The position numbers were made by a program, and so were the translations under genes. Shown here piece by piece: positions 34,145 to 42,488 of a stretch of DNA of 64,000 nucleotides. Below the pieces are notes generated by a model. The model saw only the letters and a program-made list of their open reading frames with translations, had not been told where the DNA came from and did not search any database. The number at the start of each line of letters is the position of its first letter. The first letter of the stretch is position 1. Origin of the DNA: an uncultured Desulfovibrio sp. (GTDB lineage Bacteria > Desulfobacterota > Desulfovibrionia > Desulfovibrionales > Desulfovibrionaceae); contig CAJXRQ010000012.1 of the NCBI GenBank assembly GCA_913060505.1, forward strand, positions 19,648 through 83,647. Reading direction: 5' to 3'.

Positions 34145-35527
34145 ATGAACACCAGAGAACTCACCAGACCACAAAAACAATTCCTGTCCGGAGTCTTCCC
34201 GGAGGAGGATTGCCTGCTCTCCCCGGAGCGCATGGCCGCCTTTTCCACGGACGGCAGCCGACTGCGGGCCATGCCATTGGCTGTGGTTCGACCGGAAAAC
34301 AGCGAACAGGTTTCGGAGCTGCTGCGCTGGGCGCATAATGAACGCATGCCCATCTATGCACGGGCACGCGGCACCGGAACCGTGGGCAACACCGTGCCCG
34401 TACAACCGGGCATTGTGGTATCCATGCTGCGAATGGACCGCATTCTGGACATGAATCAATCCGATTTCGTGGCAGAGGTCGAGCCGGGCATGGTCACTGC
34501 CGACCTGCAAGCCGCAGCCGCAGCCAAGGGCATGTTTTATCCGCCGGACCCGGCAAGTTCCGGATTCTCCACGGTAGGCGGCAATGTTTCCACCTGTGCA
34601 GGAGGCCTGCGCGCCATCAAGTATGGCGTGACCCGCGACTATGTGCTGGGCCTCGAAGCCGTGCTTCCGGGCGGACGCATATTGCAGACCGGAGGACGTA
34701 CGCACAAGGACGTGGTGGGACTGGACCTCACACGCCTGTTCGCAGGCTCCGCCGGCAAACTCGGCATCATCACCCGTCTGACCCTCAAACTGCTCCCCCT
34801 GCCGGAAGCCACGGCGTCATTGCTGGCCGGTTTTTGCTCCATCAACGCGGCCATGGACGGTGCGGCCGCCATATTCCAGGCAGGCATCCTGCCTTCGGCT
34901 CTGGAATTCATGGACCGCTCCACACTGAATGCCCTGCGCGAGGCCGGATCTTCTCCGTTGCCGGATACCGTGCAGGCAGCGCTACTCATTCAGACGGACG
35001 GCTCGGAACAAGGAGTCGCCCTTGGGCTGAACCGGCTGGAGTCCGCCCTGAAACGCGTCACCCCGGAGAGACTGCTCATCGGACGCGGTGCGGACGAAAA
35101 GCAACTCTGGGACGTGCGCCGCTCCATCAGTCCGGCCTCATTCAAGCTGCGGCCCGACAAGATGGGCGAGGACATAGCGGTTCCACGCGGGAAGGTTGCC
35201 AGTGCAGTGGAAGCCGTACACGAAATTTCAGCGCGCCTGAATCTGCCCATCATGTGCTTCGGCCATCTGGGCGACGGCAACATCCATGTAAACATCATGC
35301 ACAATGCCTCATGGCCCGAAGAACTGGCCCATGCGCAGCAGGCCAAGGAAGAGGTCTTCCGGTTGGCTCTGTCCCTCGGGGGCACCATTTCGGGAGAACA
35401 CGGCACGGGACTGACCAAGGCAGCCTTCGTGGATCAACAGCTCGGCTCGAATGAGCAGGATGTCATGACCGGCATCAAGCATGTGTTCGACCCGCACGGC
35501 ATCATGAATCCGGGCAAGGGATGGTAA
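34145..35527 (+). CDS. FAD-binding oxidase, GlcD / D-lactate dehydrogenase type
   Basis: A 460-residue flavoprotein. PCMH-type FAD domain about 35-215 (RARGTGTVGNTVPVQPGIVVS, FSTVGGNVSTCAGGLRAIKYG) and FAD-oxidase C-terminal domain about 220-458, with the zinc/substrate segment FGHLGDGNIHVNIMH (about 375) and GGTISGEHGTGLTK (about 415). It oxidises a 2-hydroxy acid (glycolate or D-lactate). The next gene, five bases downstream, encodes the matching Fe-S subunit, as in the lactate-oxidation cluster of D. vulgaris; the lactate permease and pyruvate enzymes of that cluster are not here. Substrate choice is unresolved. Confidence 0.9.
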   Translation: MNTRELTRPQKQFLSGVFPEEDCLLSPERMAAFSTDGSRLRAMPLAVVRPENSEQVSELLRWAHNERMPIYARARGTGTVGNTVPVQPGIVVSMLRMDRILDMNQSDFVAEVEPGMVTADLQAAAAAKGMFYPPDPASSGFSTVGGNVSTCAGGLRAIKYGVTRDYVLGLEAVLPGGRILQTGGRTHKDVVGLDLTRLFAGSAGKLGIITRLTLKLLPLPEATASLLAGFCSINAAMDGAAAIFQAGILPSALEFMDRSTLNALREAGSSPLPDTVQAALLIQTDGSEQGVALGLNRLESALKRVTPERLLIGRGADEKQLWDVRRSISPASFKLRPDKMGEDIAVPRGKVASAVEAVHEISARLNLPIMCFGHLGDGNIHVNIMHNASWPEELAHAQQAKEEVFRLALSLGGTISGEHGTGLTKAAFVDQQLGSNEQDVMTGIKHVFDPHGIMNPGKGW

Positions 35528-35531
35528 AGCC

Positions 35532-36677
35532 ATGACCGACACCGGGAACTGCATACTGTGCGGCAAATGCATGGAAGTTTGCCCACTGCTGCGCGCTAGC
35601 GGACAGGAAGAGCTTTCCCCCCGGGCCAAGGCGAATCTGTCCGCCCTGTTGGCCTCCGATATTGAAGCCTTGCAGGAAAAGGACGCGGCGGAACTGGCCG
35701 GTCTTTGCCTTGGCTGCGGCCGCTGCAAACAGAAATGCCCGCAAGGTGTAGATGTTCCGGCGCTGGTGGCCGACCTTCGCGGGAAGCACCCCGGTTTTCG
35801 TGGCTGGCTCTGGAACAAATGGCTTAAACACGCAAGGGAGCTGTGGCCCTCCACCAGTCTGGCCGCACGGCTCATTCCCTCCGGCATGCAGCCGGAACGG
35901 CTTTCCCCGTTCCTCAAGGCCATGCAGCTGCTGAAAAGCGGAAACGGCCTCAAGCCGTTCGTCCGAATAAAAACGCTGCCCAAAAATCATGCAGGCACTT
36001 CCATGATGCTTTTCTCCGGGTGCACGGCCAGATATGTACGCCCCGAATGGCAGCACACTGCGCTTGACCTGCTATCACGGCTTGGGATCGACGTGGTCAA
36101 GGGCAAGTTCGGTTGTTGCGGCATGGGGCTTGAGTGCGCCGGTTTCCAAACGGACGCGGCCCAAATGCGCGACACGAACGTCCTGGCATGGCGCAAGGCC
36201 GGAAAACCGAAAATCGTGACCTTGTGCGCATCCTGCCACAAGGGGCTGGCCGAATATTCCAAAAACTTCGAGGATGCGGTGGAAGCCCGGCAATGGATTG
36301 AAGCATTGACTCCCATTTCAAGGCTTGTATTACAAGGATGTTATGTGCTAACCCCGCAGGCGCCAGAATGGATAGGGTATCATCGTCCCTGCCATATGCA
36401 GCATCAGGACACGGACCATGCTTTTCTGTCGGCAGTTCTGGGAGAAAAACTGCTGGAGCCTGATGACCGCCAATGCTGCGGGTTCGGCGGTGTCATGCAG
36501 CTGGGATCACCAGAGCTGTGCACGCAGGTCAATGAGCGCTGTTGGCAAAGCCTCGATGGCGCCGACACCGTGCTCACGGGATGTTCCGCCTGTGTTGCGC
36601 AGCTTGCAGCTTCGGCTCCTGAAAACATTCAGGTCGGGCACTGGCTGGAGATACTTGATTTAGAGGACGACGCCTAG
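35532..36677 (+). CDS. Fe-S/CCG-domain subunit, GlcF-like
   Basis: A 381-residue protein. Two 4Fe-4S motifs at the N-terminus, CILCGKCMEVCP (about 7-18) and CLGCGRCKQKCP (about 60-71); then two CCG domains (FSGCTARYVRP plus FGCCGMG, and CCGFGG plus TGCSACV). This is the electron-transfer subunit of glycolate oxidase and D-lactate dehydrogenase complexes, passing electrons from the FAD subunit to the quinone pool or a haem partner. Its stop codon lies in a perfect palindrome GACGCCTAGGCGTC (36669-36682). Confidence 0.92.
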   Translation: MTDTGNCILCGKCMEVCPLLRASGQEELSPRAKANLSALLASDIEALQEKDAAELAGLCLGCGRCKQKCPQGVDVPALVADLRGKHPGFRGWLWNKWLKHARELWPSTSLAARLIPSGMQPERLSPFLKAMQLLKSGNGLKPFVRIKTLPKNHAGTSMMLFSGCTARYVRPEWQHTALDLLSRLGIDVVKGKFGCCGMGLECAGFQTDAAQMRDTNVLAWRKAGKPKIVTLCASCHKGLAEYSKNFEDAVEARQWIEALTPISRLVLQGCYVLTPQAPEWIGYHRPCHMQHQDTDHAFLSAVLGEKLLEPDDRQCCGFGGVMQLGSPELCTQVNERCWQSLDGADTVLTGCSACVAQLAASAPENIQVGHWLEILDLEDDA

Positions 36678-36758
36678 GCGTCATCCACAGAGGGGGAGGG
36701 GCTTAACGGCCTCGGCGAGCAGTGGAGCGGGTTTACTTTTTTTCTGCTGGATAGATTC

Positions 36759-38390
36759 GTGAAAAAAATATCTCCTGTTGGAGTCTTCAACGGTACGTTG
36801 AAACTGCTGTGGCAGCATAAATGGACCGTATTGCTATATTGTGTCGTACTTGCAGCCATTACCGCTGCCTTATACGGCATTGATTACCTCTTTCCCACCA
36901 TACACCCCGACAGTCTTGCACCCGATCCTTTGGATATAGCACATTTCATAGGATTTGCCGTGCTTTCCCTCACATTGTTCCAAGCATGGACACTGAGTCT
37001 GCAATATCATTTTATCGCCATACAGGTAGGTAAGAAAAAGTATATTCCCCAAAAACTTGCGATCAAAAGCCTGCAAGGGGCCGGGTATTTGTTCGTCAAC
37101 GCTTTCATCATCAATATGTTGACATCGCCGGTAGCTTTTTTGGGCATGACCCTTCTGCCATACATGAACGAAAATCATGTTTTTCAGTCCATTATGGAAA
37201 ATCCGCTCCCCGGGTTCTTGTGCCTTGGCGGCTGGCTTGTGATCATTGGGCTGCTCTTTGTCAGGCTCAATCTCGTTTTCCCGGCGTTGGCCGTGGGCAA
37301 AAGAAGCGGACTCGTCAACGCATGGGATCTCTCCCGTGGACACACTTTTCGCATATTTGCTTCAGCCATAATCTTTCCGTTTCCCGTCATGCTGCTGAGT
37401 TTTATCCCCATGTTCTTTCCTGACAACACGTCCTACTTCACTGTCATCGTGATTGGGCTCGCAATCAGCATGGTAATGGTAACCGCGTTTTGGCCGATTC
37501 TTTTCGCCACATGGTACAAAGAATTGATGGCCCGGCGCAAAGCCATGGATTTGGAACAAGGCCAGCAGAAGGAAGACACAAGCCCCATCATACCGATCGC
37601 CACAAAAGTCACGACGGCAGAAGCCGCTGCACAGGCATGGGCATTGTTCAAGGACCGCAAATGGACCTATATGGGAATTTGCTCCGCGACCACACTACTC
37701 ATCGCCTTGCTGTACCTATGGAAAGCGGGAACAGACCCCGCTCTTTCCACAGGAACACAGTATCCCCGTCTTCCGGTGATCATTCTTTGTATCATCGCAC
37801 CGGCATTCAAAATATTCTTCAGCCATTTTGCAGTCACCCATCAACGAGGTCGGGCCAAGCTCATACCTCCCCGCCCTTTTGAAAAAATAATCCACGCACT
37901 GGTCATCATGATGGTGCCAGAAATCCTCGTTGTACTTGTGGTCGTACCATCAATGATCTTCTCGGCCGAGGGAAGTCCCATACATTTTACCAACGCCATA
38001 ACGGGCGAGGTAACCCCCATTGCAACCTTACTGGTCACACTGCTGGTCTGTGCGATCATGAGCAGATTCATGCTGGCCTTTCCGGGCATTGCCATGGGCG
38101 AGGTCATAAAGATCCGCGACATCTGGAGATTGTCGAAAGGATACGGAATCATACTTTTCATTGTTTGCTTCGTGCAATCTCTGCCGGACCTTGGAATGAA
38201 CGTGCTCGTTGATCACGCCAAGACCAGCGGGACAATGATGTTCGCTTTTGTCATGTCGATTGTTCTTGCTCCGGTTCTGGCGTTGGCCATGCTTATGCTT
38301 TCGGTATGGTATGAACACCTGGTCCCGCCCGAACGGAAGGATACGGAAAAGCCACACTTCAAGCTGGAGACGCTGGAGCAGGACGCGTAA
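36759..38390 (+). CDS. Polytopic membrane protein with internal duplication
   Basis: A 543-residue protein with roughly twelve predicted membrane segments. The two halves resemble each other: in each, a Pro-containing helix is followed by a cytoplasmic motif, PALAVGKRSGLVNAWDLSRGHTFRIF in the first (about 173-198) and PGIAMGEVIKIRDIWRLSKG in the second (about 445-464). The gene downstream has a third copy. Start is GTG with a weak GGA site. The pattern is like glycerophosphoryl-diester/YciC-type membrane proteins of unknown function. A terminator follows at 38396. Confidence 0.75.
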   Translation: MKKISPVGVFNGTLKLLWQHKWTVLLYCVVLAAITAALYGIDYLFPTIHPDSLAPDPLDIAHFIGFAVLSLTLFQAWTLSLQYHFIAIQVGKKKYIPQKLAIKSLQGAGYLFVNAFIINMLTSPVAFLGMTLLPYMNENHVFQSIMENPLPGFLCLGGWLVIIGLLFVRLNLVFPALAVGKRSGLVNAWDLSRGHTFRIFASAIIFPFPVMLLSFIPMFFPDNTSYFTVIVIGLAISMVMVTAFWPILFATWYKELMARRKAMDLEQGQQKEDTSPIIPIATKVTTAEAAAQAWALFKDRKWTYMGICSATTLLIALLYLWKAGTDPALSTGTQYPRLPVIILCIIAPAFKIFFSHFAVTHQRGRAKLIPPRPFEKIIHALVIMMVPEILVVLVVVPSMIFSAEGSPIHFTNAITGEVTPIATLLVTLLVCAIMSRFMLAFPGIAMGEVIKIRDIWRLSKGYGIILFIVCFVQSLPDLGMNVLVDHAKTSGTMMFAFVMSIVLAPVLALAMLMLSVWYEHLVPPERKDTEKPHFKLETLEQDA

Positions 38391-38395
38391 CACCT

Positions 38396-38420
38396 CGGCC
38401 CTTAAAAAAGGCCGTTTTAT
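38396..38420 (+). terminator. Terminator after the duplicated membrane-protein gene
   Basis: CGGCC (38396-38400) and GGCCG (38410-38414) enclose an A-rich loop; inner T-A pairs can extend the stem. TTTTATT follows. It is five bases after the stop codon. Some read-through to the next gene is possible. Confidence 0.6.
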
Positions 38421-38430
38421 TGATATTATT

Positions 38431-38500
38431 GTCTCAGGCACAGCCGGGGGGAGGGACGAAAGTCCCTGCGGGTGGCCGGAGAAACCCGAACAGGAATACA
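38431..38500 (+). ncRNA. Candidate structured leader RNA upstream of the second membrane-protein gene
   Basis: Between the terminator and the next ribosome site the RNA would contain GGGAC-GAAA-GTCCC (about 38452-38465), a five-pair hairpin with a GNRA loop, and CGGGT-N10-ACCCG (about 38469-38488). The bases CCGG on the two sides (about 38444 and 38475) can also pair. This G/C-rich, well-structured stretch stands out from its A/T-rich surroundings. I do not recognise a known riboswitch class; it could be a regulatory leader. Confidence 0.35.
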
Positions 38501-38512
38501 AGGACATTGAAT

Positions 38513-39325
38513 ATGCAGGAAAATATCTCACCGCTCGGAGTGATCTCGAAATCACTCAGCCTGTTTATGGAAAAGAAGCTCACTTACATCGGTTTTGCCG
38601 TAGCACCTTTAGCCGTCATGTTCGCGTTTTTCGGCCTGAATATGTATGTGATCAGGCACATGACTTTTACGGGAACGTTTTCTTTTTCTCCCCTCATTTA
38701 CGTAGGATTTCTGGCTGCTTTCCTCTTCGTGTGGGCCTATATGCTTATTTTCAACCATTATACCGTTACTCAAATGCGCGGTAATCCGAAGGCAATACCG
38801 GAAGCACTGGGCAGCAAACTCTTCCACCTGTTCATTTTTTTCCTGAAATTCACGGGGGTGATGATTTTGATTTCTATCCCCCTCGGCATATTGTTCGCAG
38901 TCGGGATGACCGTCATGAAAAATAACATGTCAGCCCTCACAGCGTGCATAATCGTTGGTATTCCGGTGGGCATATGGGCATATGTCTCCATTATCCGCGT
39001 GCTGATGGTCCTGCCCGGCATTGCACTGGGAGAGATGCACAAGCTGAGGGATGGCTGGAAGATGACCAAGGGGCATGGCCTTCGTATTTTTCTCTCGTTC
39101 CTGATCTTCATAGTGGCTTTCATCATCCTTGAAGGCCTGACTATCAAATTCGGCAGCTCCATGGCAGCCATCACAGTGCTGTTCATAGCCCAATCCATTC
39201 TGCAAATGTTAAGCCTCATCGTCGTAGGCATCTGGTACGCAAAGTTGTATCCCGCATATCGTGAGAACATCAAACAACACTCCAAACCGGAAAGCACAGG
39301 CGACGAAGTAGCCGACCTGCTGTAG
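38513..39325 (+). CDS. Polytopic membrane protein, single-module relative of the preceding gene
   Basis: A 270-residue protein with about six membrane segments. Its N-terminus (QENISPLGVISKSLSLF) and motif LPGIALGEMHKLRDGWKMTKGHGLRIF (about 165-191) match those of both halves of the preceding protein. ATG after AAGGA with an eight-base spacer. It is followed by a strong terminator. Function unknown; the shared module suggests that the longer protein arose by duplication and fusion. Confidence 0.75.
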   Translation: MQENISPLGVISKSLSLFMEKKLTYIGFAVAPLAVMFAFFGLNMYVIRHMTFTGTFSFSPLIYVGFLAAFLFVWAYMLIFNHYTVTQMRGNPKAIPEALGSKLFHLFIFFLKFTGVMILISIPLGILFAVGMTVMKNNMSALTACIIVGIPVGIWAYVSIIRVLMVLPGIALGEMHKLRDGWKMTKGHGLRIFLSFLIFIVAFIILEGLTIKFGSSMAAITVLFIAQSILQMLSLIVVGIWYAKLYPAYRENIKQHSKPESTGDEVADLL

Positions 39326-39335
39326 CCTTGAATGA

Positions 39336-39364
39336 ACGGTCCGTCCCAAGGGCGGACCGTTTTT
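39336..39364 (+). terminator. Strong terminator after the membrane-protein genes
   Basis: ACGGTCCG (39336-39343) and CGGACCGT (39353-39360) form a perfect eight-pair stem followed by TTTTT. Confidence 0.85.
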
Positions 39365-39754
39365 ATCCTACCGGTAACCTGACTTTTTCCCGTGTGGCAA
39401 CGCAACCGTCCACCAAACAGTTCCCCCGGCGACAAGCTAACCCGATCCCCCTGTCAGCCCCGCTTTTACGCCAAGGCCGTTCTATGGTATCCGAGGTCAC
39501 TTCGTTACAGGTCGGCAACCATTGCCGCTGTCACATTGACAAAAACGATTTCGACCATATCTTCCAGACCGGACGGATCGTATCCCCGCCCCGGGGCAAC
39601 TAGCCACAGGGCGCAAAGACAGTGCGCACGGCGCCGCAGATATTTCCCCGATGATGCTCCACTCCCCGCAAGGTTGACGGGAAGCGCATCAAAACATACT
39701 GCCTACATGCAGATACAAGACAAACAAACTCCGGCATAAGGAGAACCAGACATA
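39365..39754 (+). other. Intergenic leader of secA
   Basis: No convincing gene is present: short frames here have Pro/Arg-rich shadow composition. The stretch holds a promoter (39536-39563) and then a leader of about 190 bases before secA. No SecM-like arrest peptide was recognised. Confidence 0.5.
39536..39563 (+). promoter_or_regulatory. Putative secA promoter
   Basis: TTGACA (39536-39541), a 16-base spacer, then TATCTT (39558-39563). It gives a leader of about 190 bases before the secA ATG. Confidence 0.55.
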
Positions 39755-42292
39755 ATGCTCAAGTTCCTGTTTGGATCGAAAAACGACCGCTACCTCAAAA
39801 AACTCAATCCCTTCATTGAAGAAATCAACAGCCTTGAACCGGCCATGCAAAAGCTGGCGGATGAAAATTTTCCGGCCCGCATCACCCAGTGGAAGAAAGA
39901 CGTCGCCGCCGGGACACACACACTGGACGACCTGCTGCCGGAATGCTTTGCATTGGTGCGGGAAGCCGGACGCCGTGTCTTCGACATGCGCCATTTCGAT
40001 GTGCAGCTCATCGGCGGCATCGTGCTGCATCAGGGCAAAATCTCGGAAATGAAAACCGGTGAAGGTAAAACCCTGGTCGCAACCCTGCCCGTTGTGCTCA
40101 ACGCGCTGGCAGGCAAGGGCGTGCACGTGGTCACAGTCAACGACTATCTGGCCAAACGTGACGCCGAATGGATGAGTCAGCTTTACAACTTCCTCGGCCT
40201 TTCCGTAGGCGTCATCGTACACGGACTGAGTGACGAGGAACGCCAGACCGCTTACAGCGCGGATATCACATACGGAACCAACAACGAATTCGGATTCGAC
40301 TACCTGCGCGACAACATGAAGTTCTACAAGGAGCAACTCGTCCAGCGCGAGCTCCACTTCGCCATCGTGGACGAAGTCGACTCCATCCTCATTGACGAAG
40401 CCAGAACCCCGTTGATCATTTCGGGTGCAGCAGATTCGGCTTCGGGCCTGTACCGCCGCATCGACGCACTTGTCCCGTCCCTGAAAAAATCCTCTCCCCG
40501 CGACCCGGAAGACACCGACAGCCTGCCTGACGGAGACTTCGAGCTGGACGAAAAGAGCAAGACCGTAACCCTCACGGACGCGGGTGTGGAAAAATGCGAA
40601 GATCTGCTGGGCATCGACAACCTGTTCGATCCGCAAAACATTTCCCTGCAACACCACATCCTGCAAGCCCTCAAGGCGCACCACAACTTCCACCGCGACG
40701 TGGACTACATGGTCACGGACGGTCAGGTGGTGCTGGTGGACGAATTCACGGGCCGCCCCATGCCGGGCCGCCGCCTTTCCGACGGCCTGCATCAGGCCAT
40801 CGAAGCCAAGGAAAACGTGAAGGTGGAAAGCGAAAACCAGACGCTGGCCTCCATCACCTTCCAGAACTATTTCCGCATGTATGACAAACTGGCGGGCATG
40901 ACGGGTACCGCCGACACCGAGTCCGTTGAATTCAACCAGATTTACGGGCTGGAAGTCATCGTCATTCCCACGCACCGCCCCATGGTGCGCAAGGACCACC
41001 CTGACGCCATCTTCAAGACGCAGGACGAAAAATACAAAGCCATCGCCCAATCCATTCAGGAATGCCACAAGGCCGGCCAGCCGGTGCTGGTTGGTACGGT
41101 GTCCATTGAAAAGTCCGAACTCGTTTCACGCCTGCTCAAGCAGCTCAAGGTGCCGCACAACGTGCTGAACGCAAAGCACCATGAAAACGAAGCCCAGATC
41201 GTCGCCGAGGCAGGCGAACGGGGCAAGGTCACCATCGCCACCAACATGGCTGGCCGCGGTACCGACATCAAGCTGGGCGAAGGCGTCAAGGAACTGGGGG
41301 GCCTGCACATCCTTGGCACGGAACGCCACGAATCCCGCCGCATTGACAACCAGCTCCGGGGCCGCTCCGGCCGTCAGGGCGATTCGGGTTCCTCACGATT
41401 CTACCTTGCGTTGGACGACGACCTCATGCGCCTGTTCGGTTCCGATCGTCTCAAGGGCATCATGGACAGGCTGGGCATGGAAGAAGGACAGGCTATCGAA
41501 AACAAGATGGTTTCCGGCGCCATTGAAAAATCCCAGACCCGCGTGGAAGCCCACAACTTTGAAATACGCAAGCAACTTCTGGAATACGACGACGTCATGA
41601 ACCAGCAGCGCATGGCCATTTATGACCTGCGCCGCGAACTCATGAATGCCGAGACAATGGATGAAATTGTCGAGGAGTACGCCGAAGACCTGTTCGAAGA
41701 CTTGCTCACCCCCATGCAAAGCACCAAGGAAGTCGATGAGGAAGTGCAGGAGACCGTACGCGGCCGCCTTGAGGAAATCTTCGACTTCAGCCGTTTCGAG
41801 GAGTTCAGGGGCGGCAGGATCCCGGCCATGGATACGGCCATGCAGTGGTACAAGGAAATCCTGTCCACACTGGAAGCCAGCGCTCCCAACCATTATCAGG
41901 ACATCCTGCGTTACTTCCTGCTGGAAACGCTGGACCGCAACTGGAAAGACCACCTGCTGAACATGGACCACCTGCGCGACGGCATCGGCCTGCGCGGTTA
42001 CGGCCAGAAAGACCCCAAGCAGGAGTACAAACGTGAAGGCTTCGAACTGTTCCAGGAGATGCTCTACTCCATCAAGGAAAATGCCTTGCGAGCCTTCTGC
42101 CACTTGCGCATTGAATCCGAGGTAAGGGAAGAGGAATTCCAGCACGAGACAGATGAAAACGTGGAATACCACGACAACGAATCCGCACAGCGCAAGCAGG
42201 AAACGGTTCGCCGCAGCGCCCCCAAGGTGGGTCGCAACGACCCCTGCCCCTGCGGATCCGGCAAAAAATACAAGAAGTGCTGCGGCCGCTAA
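39755..42292 (+). CDS. secA: Protein translocase ATPase SecA
   Basis: An 845-residue SecA, the motor that drives preproteins through SecYEG. Walker A in [14 protein letters not shown] (about 103), DEVDSIL DEAD-type box (about 209), preprotein-binding domain (about 225-375), the second helicase half with [14 protein letters not shown] (about 497) and RGRSGRQGD, helical scaffold, and a C-terminal SEC-C zinc motif [13 protein letters not shown] (about 831-843). Full length. It ends in a good terminator. It stands alone with its own promoter. Confidence 0.97.
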   Translation: MLKFLFGSKNDRYLKKLNPFIEEINSLEPAMQKLADENFPARITQWKKDVAAGTHTLDDLLPECFALVREAGRRVFDMRHFDVQLIGGIVLHQGKISEMKTGEGKTLVATLPVVLNALAGKGVHVVTVNDYLAKRDAEWMSQLYNFLGLSVGVIVHGLSDEERQTAYSADITYGTNNEFGFDYLRDNMKFYKEQLVQRELHFAIVDEVDSILIDEARTPLIISGAADSASGLYRRIDALVPSLKKSSPRDPEDTDSLPDGDFELDEKSKTVTLTDAGVEKCEDLLGIDNLFDPQNISLQHHILQALKAHHNFHRDVDYMVTDGQVVLVDEFTGRPMPGRRLSDGLHQAIEAKENVKVESENQTLASITFQNYFRMYDKLAGMTGTADTESVEFNQIYGLEVIVIPTHRPMVRKDHPDAIFKTQDEKYKAIAQSIQECHKAGQPVLVGTVSIEKSELVSRLLKQLKVPHNVLNAKHHENEAQIVAEAGERGKVTIATNMAGRGTDIKLGEGVKELGGLHILGTERHESRRIDNQLRGRSGRQGDSGSSRFYLALDDDLMRLFGSDRLKGIMDRLGMEEGQAIENKMVSGAIEKSQTRVEAHNFEIRKQLLEYDDVMNQQRMAIYDLRRELMNAETMDEIVEEYAEDLFEDLLTPMQSTKEVDEEVQETVRGRLEEIFDFSRFEEFRGGRIPAMDTAMQWYKEILSTLEASAPNHYQDILRYFLLETLDRNWKDHLLNMDHLRDGIGLRGYGQKDPKQEYKREGFELFQEMLYSIKENALRAFCHLRIESEVREEEFQHETDENVEYHDNESAQRKQETVRRSAPKVGRNDPCPCGSGKKYKKCCGR

Positions 42293-42317
42293 CGCTTCTC
42301 ACACCATACCGACATTC

Positions 42318-42358
42318 AAAAATGTCCGTTGTCCTTTGGGGCGACGGACATTTTTCTT
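42318..42358 (+). terminator. Terminator of secA
   Basis: AAAAATGTCCGT (42318-42329) and ACGGACATTTTT (42344-42355) form a twelve-pair stem, with a T-rich tail. It is 25 bases after the stop codon. Confidence 0.88.
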
Positions 42359-42389
42359 TATCAATTCTAAACAATTCAGTACCTAAATA

Positions 42390-42417
42390 TAAAGTTTTAT
42401 AAACAGCTGCCGAATAA
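42390..42417 (+). promoter_or_regulatory. Sigma-28 (FliA) flagellar-type promoter
   Basis: TAAAGTTT (42390-42397), exactly eleven bases, then GCCGAATAA (42409-42417). The published sigma-28 consensus is TAAAGTTT-N11-GCCGATAA; the only departure is one extra A. It lies 71 bases before the ATG of the 534-residue protein. This is a direct sequence observation; regulation by FliA is inferred. Confidence 0.7.
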
Positions 42418-42488
42418 ACAGTGTCGGTTGTTTTTCTTTTAAAACTGTTTTCTCTTTTACCGAGGCTCGTTACCAAAGGATATTCACC

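Noticed and set aside
38431..38500. Cyclic-di-GMP (GEMM) or other known riboswitch
   Set aside because: The conserved GEMM core sequences are absent; kept only as an unassigned leader.
39328..39603. Possible small protein in the secA leader
   Set aside because: Pro/Arg-rich composition, overlaps the terminator and a promoter, no arrest-peptide motif.
39689..41068. Minus-strand open frame opposite secA
   Set aside because: Shadow of secA; no independent motif.
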